Part shown: one piece after another, positions 1-5,198 of the stretch
How the letters are laid out: each line of letters starts with the position of its first letter
How positions within the stretch are numbered: the first letter of the stretch is position 1
Assembly: GCA_937888775.1 (NCBI GenBank)
Contig: CALAQT010000502.1
Coordinates: forward strand, 1 to 5,269
DNA length: 5,269 bases
Direction: 5' to 3'
Origin: an uncultured Actinomycetes bacterium
Lineage (GTDB): Bacteria > Actinomycetota > Thermoleophilia > Solirubrobacterales > Solirubrobacteraceae
Translations under genes and position numbers: made by a program
Notes under the pieces: model-generated
What the model saw: the letters and a program-made list of their open reading frames with translations, nothing else
What the model was told of the DNA's origin: nothing
The model's database searches: none

Positions 1-150
1 ACCGGCTCCCGAAGACACGGACCGAGGTCGACACTTCTAACTCAGGACACCACCAGGGGTCCAGACAATATGTGGGTCAGACCCCGGTCCGGTCTTCGAC
101 CCTAACGCGAACCGTCGCCCGCGCCGGGCAACCCCATTTCAACACCGGGA
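1..150. other. Non-coding left flank of the insertion sequence
   Basis: No open frame here looks like a protein. The one frame open from base 1 stops at 103-105 and has low-complexity Arg/Pro/Thr composition. The stretch carries the palindromic GGGTCAGACCC motif (74-84). A GGGGTC/GACCCC pair (56-61 with 80-85) could fold over it as a hairpin. The last bases before the element, ending GGGA at 147-150, are the left half of the insertion site. Confidence 0.5.
74..84. repeat. GGGTCAGACCC palindromic motif, copy 1
   Basis: GGGTC and GACCC arms surround a single A, giving an imperfect palindrome of 11 bases. The exact reverse complement, GGGTCTGACCC, lies at 2102-2112 on the other side of the insertion sequence. 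Short GC-rich palindromes that recur in intergenic DNA resemble REP-type elements. No REP-associated transposase gene is present in the window, so that identity is inference. Confidence 0.5.
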
Positions 151-153
151 CAC

Positions 154-166
154 TATGGAGGCCGGT
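154..166 (+). repeat. Left subterminal inverted repeat of the IS
   Basis: TATGGAGGCCGGT here is the exact reverse complement of ACCGGCCTCCATA at 1641-1653, a 13-bp perfect match. It lies about 3-5 bases inside the predicted left end. The adjoining CACTAT (151-156) overlaps its first three bases and could act as the -10 half of a junction promoter. Confidence 0.85.
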
Positions 167-225
167 CGCTGTCGCGTCGAAGGTAGGTCGGCACCCCGCG
201 CGCATGGCGTGCGGTGAGTGAGACG

Positions 226-247
226 CGCCGAGGATGACGCCTCGGCG
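226..247 (+). promoter_or_regulatory. Hairpin in the transposase leader
   Basis: CGCCGAGG (226-233) and CCTCGGCG (240-247) form a perfect 8-bp stem around the loop ATGACG. It ends 34 bases before the transposase start and has no T-run after it, so it is not an intrinsic terminator. Leader hairpins in insertion sequences often limit translation from readthrough transcripts, which is a possible role here. The in-frame upstream ATG at 234 lies inside the loop, another reason not to use it as the start. Confidence 0.4.
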
Positions 248-281
248 GTCGACCACAACATCCATACGGGAGGTACCGACC

Positions 282-1373
282 ATGGCGAAGGTTCGCAGTT
301 GGGCTGGCCTTGACGTGCACGCGCGTAGCGTGCTGGCGGCGAGCATGGACAGTGAGACGGGCGAGTTGCGGGTGCGCAGGCTGTCGGGTGAGACGAGCGA
401 GGTGGTGGAGTTTTGCTGTTCGCTGCCGGGACCGACGCGGGTGGCGTATGAGGCTGGCCCGACCGGGTACGGCCTGGCGCGGGCGCTGCTGGCGGTCGGC
501 GTCGACTGTGTGGTGGCGGCGCCGGGAAAGATCGAGCGTCCCGCGCAGGATCGCGTGAAGACCGATCAGCGAGACGCTGAGCGGGTGCTGCGGCTGTTGA
601 TGATCGATGGCCTGCACGCGGTCAGGGTTCCCAGCAGCGAGGAGGAGGCGCTGCGGGATCTGGTGCGTGCGCGTGAGGCGCTGCGCGGGGATCTGATGCG
701 CGCGCGCCAGCGGATGGGCAAGCTGCTGTTGCGCCACGACGTCCGCTATGAGCAGAACGCGAGCACCTGGACGGCTTCTCACCGCGCGTGGCTGAGGAAG
801 GTCGACCTTGGTCAGCGGGGCGCGCAGGCGACGCTGTTTGACTACTTGGGCGCGGTCGACGCGCTGGTAATCCGCCGTGACGCGCTGGAGGCGACGATCT
901 CAGAGCTCGTGATCGACTCGCCGTGGGCGCAAACGACCGCGCGGCTGCGGTGCCTGCGCGGGATCGACACGCTGTCGGCGGTCGGGTTGTGCGCCGCCGA
1001 GGTGGGCAACTTCGAGCGCTTCCAGCGGCCCGGGCCGCTGATGAGTTACCTCGGGCTGGTCCCGTCAGAGGACACCAGCGGCGAGAAACGCCGGCAAGGT
1101 CAGATCACCAAGTCCGGCAGCCAGCACGCCCGGCGGCTGCTGGTCGAGGCCGCCTGGCACTACCGCAAAGTGCCGCGGCTGGGTACCACGCTTGAGCGCC
1201 GCCAAGCAGCCCAGCCCGCCCAGGTGATCGCGATCGCCTGGAAGGCGCAGCAGCGACTGCACCGCACCTGGCGCCGGCTCGACACCGAACGCGGCAAGCG
1301 CAAGACGATCGTCGCGGTCGCCGTCGCGCGCCAGCTCGTCGGGTTCGTCTGGGCGATCGCCACCACCGACTAA
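282..1373 (+). CDS. IS110-family DEDD transposase (IS1111 type)
   Basis: This 363-aa protein is an RNA-guided DEDD recombinase that cuts and rejoins the element's circular junction and its target. The N-terminal RuvC-like domain shows GLDVH (D11), YEAGPTGYGL (E57) and KTDQRDAERV (D95, D98), the complete acidic tetrad. A middle helical, Arg-rich segment (about 115-215) fits the family's coiled-coil region. The C-terminal Transposase_20 domain starts at LRGIDTLSAVG (about 225). It includes FERFQRPGPLMSYLGLVPSE and a TSGEKRR motif whose S266 is probably the nucleophilic serine, by position and the conserved SG. ITKSGSQHARRLLVEAAWHY follows at 275-294. I chose the ATG at 282 because GGGAGG (268-273) lies 8 bases upstream. 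The longer in-frame start at 234 has no such site and adds an unrelated 16 residues. The length is within the family range and no frameshift or internal stop is present. Confidence 0.95.
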   Translation: MAKVRSWAGLDVHARSVLAASMDSETGELRVRRLSGETSEVVEFCCSLPGPTRVAYEAGPTGYGLARALLAVGVDCVVAAPGKIERPAQDRVKTDQRDAERVLRLLMIDGLHAVRVPSSEEEALRDLVRAREALRGDLMRARQRMGKLLLRHDVRYEQNASTWTASHRAWLRKVDLGQRGAQATLFDYLGAVDALVIRRDALEATISELVIDSPWAQTTARLRCLRGIDTLSAVGLCAAEVGNFERFQRPGPLMSYLGLVPSEDTSGEKRRQGQITKSGSQHARRLLVEAAWHYRKVPRLGTTLERRQAAQPAQVIAIAWKAQQRLHRTWRRLDTERGKRKTIVAVAVARQLVGFVWAIATTD

Positions 1374-1431
1374 CCCCGCCCACCGCACCCGTCGGTCAAG
1401 GAGGCGGCGGGAGCGATCCGGCCACCACGCG

Positions 1432-1559
1432 CGAGAGCATCCGCGATCTAACTATGAGCAGCCCCTGCGGCCACGCTCGATCTTTAGACAGCCGGGCTCT
1501 CACGACGAAACACGGTCTTGCGGTAGCCAACCCGCGCATAAGAGTCTGACCACGCGTCG
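1432..1559 (+). ncRNA. Predicted seekRNA/bridge RNA of the IS1111-type element
   Basis: IS1111-type elements carry their guide RNA between the transposase stop and the right end, which is here a 280-nt non-coding tail. Two stem-loops can be drawn by eye. In the first, CGAG (1432-1435) or GAGC (1435-1438) pairs with the CTC-containing arm at 1475-1479, and CCGC (1441-1444) pairs with GCGG (1467-1470). This leaves a 22-nt loop (1445-1466). In the second, CGACG (1503-1507) pairs with CGTCG (1555-1559), GGTC (1514-1517) with GACC (1548-1551), and GCGG (1520-1523) with CCGC (1532-1535). This leaves GCATAAGAGTCT (1536-1547) unpaired. CATAAGAGT from that loop recurs exactly at the right end of the element, as a donor guide should. 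The first loop contains CTAACT, complementary to AGTTAG at the right junction, which may be a target guide. The RNA ends are not determined. The role rests on family knowledge, while the pairings and matches are visible directly. Confidence 0.6.
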
Positions 1560-1581
1560 CGCACCCGCCGGACCCGCCGCC

Positions 1582-1589
1582 CCCTTGAC
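1582..1589 (+). repeat. CCCTTGAC direct repeat, first copy
   Basis: CCCTTGAC here recurs at 1631-1638 just inside the right subterminal repeat. The two copies start 49 bases apart and both contain a TTGAC -35-like core. Only the second copy is placed to pair with a -10 across the circle junction. The first copy has no convincing -10 about 17 bases downstream. Confidence 0.3.
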
Positions 1590-1633
1590 CGACACGATGC
1601 CCGCCTCAGCCGCGGGCATCCGGTGCTTAACCC

Positions 1634-1639
1634 TTGACA
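1634..1639 (+). promoter_or_regulatory. Outward -35 box at the right end (junction promoter half)
   Basis: TTGACA is a perfect consensus -35 pointing out of the right end. In the chromosomal copy no -10 follows at the right distance. If the ends are joined with GA as core, the spacer is bases 1640-1654 plus GA, which is 17 bp, and CACTAT from the left end (151-156) follows as -10. The circular intermediate would then transcribe its own transposase and guide RNA, as described for other IS110-family members. Confidence 0.55.
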
Positions 1640-1640
1640 A

Positions 1641-1653
1641 ACCGGCCTCCATA
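1641..1653 (-). repeat. Right subterminal inverted repeat of the IS
   Basis: ACCGGCCTCCATA is the perfect inverted partner of 154-166. It is followed by AGA (1654-1656) and then what appears to be the right target flank GTTAGCCAGG. The repeat overlaps the start of the donor segment CATAAGAG (1650-1657) that is copied in the predicted guide RNA. Confidence 0.85.
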
Positions 1654-1851
1654 AGAGTTAGCCAGGACTCGCGCGCCTGCAAGCACAACAGGAGCAGCGT
1701 GGACGTCATCCACGAGACTGTCGGTCCTGGTGCGAAGCACTCACGCGGTCGGGACCTTGAGGACCTGCTTTTCATTGGCGACGCGCCTCGGCCGTGATCG
1801 CACGAAAGACCCCCTATGCGCGGAAAGAGCGCACGTCCCGGGCGGCGGGCA

Positions 1852-1867
1852 CGCGGCCATGGCCGCG
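1852..1867. repeat. 16-bp perfect palindrome
   Basis: CGCGGCCATGGCCGCG is fully self-complementary over 16 bases, and the match ends at both outer bases. It is not followed by a T-run and so is not an intrinsic terminator. It could be a dimeric protein-binding site or simply a chance GC-rich palindrome. Confidence 0.4.
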
Positions 1868-2101
1868 CTGGGTGATCGAGCCTCGCGTTAGCCGAAGCCC
1901 AGGTTGCTGCAAGCACGAAGCGGCATTCGGCGCGGCGGACACGCTTGCGCCGGCGAAGCGAAGCGGTCACGACTTCGACGTCGCCGGCCCGGTTGCACGC
2001 TGCCGCTGCCGGACAGACCCGGACGTGAAGTCGTCGGGGTCCGGCGTGGCTGCTCTGCTCCCTCCGCGGTCGGCTGGGTTTCGCCTGCCAGGACGCGGCT
2101 A

Positions 2102-2112
2102 GGGTCTGACCC
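2102..2112. repeat. GGGTCTGACCC palindromic motif, copy 2
   Basis: This is the exact reverse complement of the motif at 74-84, with the same GGGTC/GACCC arms around one central base. The shared sequence does not clearly extend beyond 11 bases on either side. The two copies lie about 2 kb apart and flank the insertion sequence without abutting it. Confidence 0.5.
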
Positions 2113-2215
2113 GGGAGTCGGCTTCACGATACGGGCTTGGCGAGATGACCGAGGGTCGTGTGGTCGCATACAGTCCCGCTGACGAACCAAATCGGCCAGG
2201 AGAGGAGGGCGCAGC

Positions 2216-2527
2216 ATGTATGTACGGATCGCGCGGTTCGAAGGCGGCGACCGCAACTGGGACGACTTCGCCGCAGACGTTCGCGAGACGATTCGCAGCG
2301 GCGGACAGGGCACGCCGTTCGAGAGAGCGGGCGATGCGGCCAAGAGGATGATGCTGCTCGTCGATCGCGAGAGCGACCGGGGCGCGAACCTGATCCTCTG
2401 TGAGACAGAAGACGACCTGCGGCGGGGCGACGCTGCACTGAACGAGATGACGCCCGCGGCCGGACGCGGCGCCCGAACCTCGGTGGAGATGTACGAGGTT
2501 CTGCTGGATGCGGAGCCCGGCAAGTAG
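2216..2527 (+). CDS. Small ABM-like (dimeric alpha/beta barrel) protein
   Basis: The protein has 103 aa. A very strong site, GGAGGG at 2204-2209 within GGAGAGGAGGG, lies 6 bases before the ATG and fixes the start. The layout fits the ferredoxin-like antibiotic-biosynthesis-monooxygenase fold. A first strand MYVRIARFEG (1-10) leads to an amphipathic helix NWDDFAADVRETI (14-26). A strand KRMMLLVDRE (43-52) precedes GANLILCETEDDLRRGDAAL (56-75), and a last strand RTSVEMYEVLL (87-97) ends the fold. Such proteins are small homodimeric cytosolic enzymes or ligand-binding proteins. No catalytic residue can be assigned, so the substrate is unknown. It has no signal peptide or membrane segment. It stands alone, convergent with the acyltransferase gene. 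I am confident it is a real gene and moderately confident of the fold. Confidence 0.75.
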   Translation: MYVRIARFEGGDRNWDDFAADVRETIRSGGQGTPFERAGDAAKRMMLLVDRESDRGANLILCETEDDLRRGDAALNEMTPAAGRGARTSVEMYEVLLDAEPGK

Positions 2528-2887
2528 CTGGGCCATCGGCCAGCACCACGCTACGTCCGGCATGGACCGGATACGTGCGCACCAAGGAGCCCGCACACTC
2601 GGAATCGCTCCTAGCATGCTCCGGCGGCCGTCACGACAGGCGACTCTTTTCGCCCCGAGCCGGTCGTTGCTCCCCGCGAGGGCTTCGGCGACGTTCCGGT
2701 CGTCCCGCCCTGGATCCGAGTGGGGATTGCACCGGTCGATCTCGTCGCCGATCCCAGGCGCCGTCGGGCCAGTCCCTGAGTTTGGGGCGAATACCGAGAC
2801 CGGGCTCCCGGGGCGCTCAGAGACCTGCTCTACCGCCGGCGCGGGATGCCGCTCGAGCGGGGTGCCCGGGCTACGATGAGCGCCCGC
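2528..2887. other. Convergent intergenic spacer
   Basis: This 360-bp spacer lies between two convergent genes. A small hairpin directly follows the upstream stop: GCTGG (2527-2531) pairs with CCAGC (2540-2544), extended by CC/GG (2533-2534 with 2538-2539) past a bulged G. On the other side, GAGCGGG (2855-2861) can pair with CCCGCTC (2883-2889), which overlaps the acyltransferase stop codon. Neither hairpin is followed by a T-run, so intrinsic termination is not shown. Frames open across this spacer have no ribosome site. Confidence 0.4.
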
Positions 2888-3871
2888 TCAGCCGATCAGT
2901 GGCAGCGCGCGCGCCTCGTCGAGCTCGCGCAGCACGTCCTGCATCCGCCCCGTGACGAGCTCGTAGCCCTTGTCGGGATCGCCGCAGGCGCCGCCGAGTT
3001 CCTCGCGCAGGTCGATCGGCGGGAGCACCTCGATCGAGATCTTCGCCGGCAGCGGAAGGCGTCCCGGCAGGTCGAGCACCGTGACGCCCCACGGCGGCGC
3101 GATCTGGACCGGCGCGACGTCGATCCGCAGCAGCCGGTGGAGGTGCAGTAGTCGCGCGATGTGCTCGCCCTGGCCGAGGAACAGCGCCGTCTCCTGGCCG
3201 CCGATCGAAACGACCGGGACGATTCGCACGCCGTGCTTCAACGCGAGCCGCACGAAGCCGGTCCGGTGGGCGAAGTCGATCTCGGCGGAGTGCCAACTGG
3301 CCCGGTAGGTCTCGTGGTCGCCGCCGGGATAGACGAGCAGCGCGGCGCCGCGCGCGAGCGCGCGCCGCATGTTCTCCGGCGAGGCCGGCACCGTCCCGTA
3401 CGGCGTGAGCATGGCCCGGATGCCAGGCACCTTGAACACGAGGTCGTGCGCGAGCTGGAAGAACTCGCGCTCGGGGCCGAAGTGGTCGTAGAACGCCTGC
3501 GAGAAGATGAACGTGTCGGCGATGAGCGTGCCGCCCGAGTGGTTGCCGACGAGCAGCACCGGCCCGGCCGGGGGGATGTTCTCCAGCCCGCGCACATCGG
3601 CGCGGAACCAGACGTCGGCCATGACGCGCAGCGCGGGAAGCGTGCGCGCGATGTACTCGGGGTCACGCAGCTCGAAAGGGTCGGCGGCCGGCGGCCTGCG
3701 CGCGAGATGGCGCGGGTCGGCGGCGTGAGCGACGTCGGCCGATATCGCGCTGAGCATCCGCGCGTCCGCGGAGACCGCGCCGAGCATCCGGCGCATCCCG
3801 CCGCCACGGCGGTCGCCCACGACCACCGGAAGCACGCGACGCTGCGCGGGCCGGTCGGTGGTCTGTGGCAT
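2888..3871 (-). CDS. LPLAT/MGAT-like phospholipid/glycerol acyltransferase
   Basis: This 327-aa protein belongs to the PlsC-related lysophospholipid acyltransferase superfamily, which transfers acyl chains from acyl-CoA or acyl-ACP to glycerolipid acceptors at the inner membrane face. The catalytic block is VLLVGNHSGG (H111) with an acidic residue at D119 in TLIADTF. The family's second block appears as YGTVPASPENMRRAL (158-172), and the glycerol-phosphate-binding block as LVYPGGDHETYR (179-190). Further conserved parts are GFVRLALKHGVRIVPVVSIG (205-224), GGQETALFLGQGE and PLPAKISIEVLPPIDLRE near 273-290. The N-terminal 60 residues are Arg/Ala-rich without a signal peptide. AAGGAGG (3878-3884, read on the minus strand) lies 6 bases before the ATG and settles the start. 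The length is normal for this group. The exact acceptor (lysophosphatidate, monoacylglycerol or other) cannot be read from sequence. No operon partner is adjacent. Confidence 0.9.
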   Translation of the reverse strand: MPQTTDRPAQRRVLPVVVGDRRGGGMRRMLGAVSADARMLSAISADVAHAADPRHLARRPPAADPFELRDPEYIARTLPALRVMADVWFRADVRGLENIPPAGPVLLVGNHSGGTLIADTFIFSQAFYDHFGPEREFFQLAHDLVFKVPGIRAMLTPYGTVPASPENMRRALARGAALLVYPGGDHETYRASWHSAEIDFAHRTGFVRLALKHGVRIVPVVSIGGQETALFLGQGEHIARLLHLHRLLRIDVAPVQIAPPWGVTVLDLPGRLPLPAKISIEVLPPIDLREELGGACGDPDKGYELVTGRMQDVLRELDEARALPLIG

Positions 3872-4127
3872 GGAACGCCTCCTTGGTCGCCGCCGACTTT
3901 ACGGCCGGGGTCGGCGCTGCGCATCGGCACGGAGTACTGAGTGCGCCTTAGTATGTGGCGACCGCGCTCGCCAGCTAGCGCGACACGCGCCCCTAAATAC
4001 GCGCGGGCACCATAGGGCGGGCTGGCGCGCGCCGTGCTGGGGCAATCGCTATCCAGGCAAGGCGGAAGTGGCTCGCCCGACGGTCGAGCCGGATGGCCCA
4101 ACGCGGACCATCCGGTGACGCCGCGGT

Positions 4128-4193
4128 GCACGATCGCTTTGGGCTCCCGCCGGCGCGCGGACGCGTGATCGCTTCGGCGACGTAGGAGGCGTC
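4128..4193. repeat. 66-bp non-coding repeat, copy A
   Basis: This copy shares GCACGATCGCTTT, then CTCCCGCCGGCGCGCGG, then GATCGC and GGCGACG..GGAGGCGT with copy B at 4273-4338, in the same order and orientation. I estimate about 80% identity by eye, allowing a one-base length change on each side of the middle. Weak similarity extends about 10 bases further upstream. Confidence 0.65.
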
Positions 4194-4272
4194 CGGATCG
4201 GGCTCTGCGACGCCGGTGCCGGTGCCGGACGAGTGCAATCGCCCAATCTCGAGCGTGCCGCTGCCTCGGTCC

Positions 4273-4338
4273 GCACGATCGCTTTTCCCCTCCCGCCGGC
4301 GCGCGGCGGGCGATCGCCTTGGCGACGCTGGAGGCGTG
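4273..4338. repeat. 66-bp non-coding repeat, copy B
   Basis: This is a direct copy of 4128-4193, 145 bp downstream. Here the centre forms a perfect 7-bp hairpin, CCCGCCG (4292-4298) with CGGCGGG (4304-4310) around GCGCG. A 10-bp palindrome, GGCGATCGCC (4309-4318), follows. Copy A has lost both through base changes. The hairpin has no adjoining T-run in either direction. Confidence 0.65.
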
Positions 4339-4919
4339 CGCCGCCGCCGCCGCCCCGCAACTGCTTCGCCACGTTTGCGATCGCGTGCTCGCCGTCAATC
4401 CGGTCGCAGCTCGCCGTGCGAAGCGGTCGTCACGCCGGGGTGACTGCAATAGGCGTCGAGGGGAAGCGCGTCCGTTCGCCCGCGCCCTTCACCATCGCCA
4501 GCGAGCAAGCTGGGGGATGGCCGTGACCCATCGTGTCCGGTTGGGGAAGCGCTCGTCGCCTGGATCGGCGTCGGCATCGTGGCTCCTCTGCACCAGAAGC
4601 AGCGACCCGGTCGACGGCGCGCGCATGACCGCTCTTGCCGCGGAGCGGCAGCCAGCCGCCGGCATCGGCGGGCAGCTCCGTTTCGTCCAGACCAGTAGTC
4701 CGCTCGGAGGCCGCGGCCACTTCTGCTTTCCGCCTTCATGTGTATCCGGCCTCTGGGAGATGTGGATGGACGGCGCCCAGGCGCGGGCCGTGCGGGCGGC
4801 TCAACGGAAGTAGCTGCGCGGCCTCGCCGCACGCGTCTTTCCATCCAGCCGCGCGTCTGATTGGCGCGAGTTGCGCTTCCGCGTGCGACGAGCACCCCAG
4901 CGTGCCGCTGGTCGCGCGG

Positions 4920-5198
4920 AGCGGCCTCGAGCTGGACCTTCATCGCCTCAGCGAGCGCGAGCGCGGCCGACAGCGGCCTGACCATGACGGTGAACTCGTC
5001 GATCAAGCCGTTCTCGTCGGTGTGCAGGAAATCGCATCCTTGAGCCTCGCGATCAAAGATCCGCGTGTTGAACACGAGCGCGTGGTCGCGCCCACCGTCT
5101 GCGCCGATTTCGCGCTCATAACGGAAGTCCTCGAACACGCGGCTCACGCCGAGCAGAATCGCCGCGAGCGACTCGGCGGCGGCGCGGCACGGATGCAT
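4920..5198 (-). pseudogene. SnoaL/NTF2-like protein remnant
   Basis: Residues 7 to 93 of the frame starting at 5198 read like the C-terminal two thirds of a SnoaL-like (nuclear transport factor 2 fold) domain. Visible parts are AILLGVSRVFEDFRYEREIG (13-32), GGRDHALVFNTRIFDREAQG (35-54), CDFLHTDENGLIDEFTVMVR (55-74) and PLSAALALAEAMKVQLEAA. Proteins of this fold are usually 120-150 aa. Here the first 35-40 residues (helix 1 and first strand) are missing. An in-frame TGA lies at 5250-5252 and no good ribosome site precedes the ATG. At the other end no stop follows the natural C-terminus, and the frame runs on as low-complexity sequence to 4395. Both ends therefore look damaged, by frameshift or deletion. 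A short functional protein or a sequencing error is possible. Function in the intact family ranges from cyclases to small-molecule binding and cannot be assigned. Confidence 0.6.

Larger units (their letters stand above)
151..1656 (+). mobile_element. Complete IS110-family (IS1111-type) insertion sequence
   Basis: About 1.5 kb. In order it has a left subterminal repeat (154-166), a 115-nt leader, the DEDD transposase gene (282-1373), a 280-nt non-coding tail and a right subterminal repeat (1641-1653). Subterminal inverted repeats and a long 3' tail are the marks of the IS1111 group. IS110-group elements lack such repeats and keep the long non-coding part 5'. No target-site duplication is visible, as expected for this family. 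The exact ends are uncertain by a few bases. I place them so that a GA dinucleotide, present at 149-150 and 1655-1656, is the shared core. This would give an empty site reading CACCGGGAGTTAGCC. The DEDD tetrad, serine motif, ribosome site and both ends are intact, so the element looks potentially active. Confidence 0.85.
1657..2215. other. Gene-free spacer right of the IS
   Basis: I see no supportable gene on either strand. The open frames here have no ribosome site and give Arg/Pro/Ser-rich low-complexity translations, as expected of GC-rich non-coding DNA. The stretch holds a 16-bp palindrome (1852-1867) and the second GGGTCTGACCC motif (2102-2112). Its last 17 bases contain the strong ribosome binding site of the next gene. 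I found no clear promoter for that gene. Confidence 0.5.
3885..4919. other. Long gene-poor spacer with an internal duplication
   Basis: I find no gene here that I can support. Long open frames exist on both strands, but they are Arg/Ala/Pro-rich, lack ribosome sites and show no known motif, as GC-rich DNA produces by chance. The recognisable content is a 66-bp sequence present twice (4128-4193 and 4273-4338), a 7-bp hairpin in the second copy and a short CGC run (about 4339-4354). The two copies differ by small length changes and fall in different reading frames, so they do not behave as a coding repeat. The stretch may be the remains of older genes. Confidence 0.45.

Noticed and set aside
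234..281. Upstream in-frame ATG extending the transposase by 16 residues
   Set aside because: The added residues do not fit the family N-terminus, the codon lies in a hairpin loop, and GGGAGG sits correctly before the ATG at 282.
153..782. A 209-aa open frame antisense to the transposase
   Set aside because: It lies opposite a certain gene, is Arg/His/Gln-rich and is a mirror of the transposase codon bias. It has no ribosome site or motif.
1500..1970. A 156-aa minus-strand open frame across the IS right end
   Set aside because: It crosses the element boundary and the predicted guide RNA, with low-complexity translation and no motif.
1888..2617. Several overlapping minus-strand open frames covering the ABM-like gene
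   Set aside because: They are antisense to a gene with a strong ribosome site, have Arg/Ser/Pro-rich composition and match no recognisable family.
2615..2776. A plus-strand frame reading APREGFGDVPVVPPWIRVGI, which looks protein-like
   Set aside because: It is about 50 codons between stops with no start or ribosome site. It could be a gene fragment, but nothing identifies it.
3948..3976. Possible minus-strand promoter for the acyltransferase (TACTAA with a box 17 bp upstream)
   Set aside because: The -10 matches consensus at only about half the positions and the upstream box AGCTGG does not resemble a -35.
4309..4385. GCGATCGC sites resembling the cyanobacterial HIP1 octamer
   Set aside because: Only two in this spacer, the other contents are not cyanobacterial, and the octamer is expected in GC-rich DNA.
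3238..4449. A 403-aa minus-strand open frame
   Set aside because: Its C-terminal half overlaps the acyltransferase in another frame, and the rest is Arg/Ala/Ser-rich without motif or ribosome site.
4319..4813. A 164-aa plus-strand open frame starting with TTG
   Set aside because: It begins inside the 66-bp repeat, has no ribosome site and its composition is what random GC-rich DNA gives.
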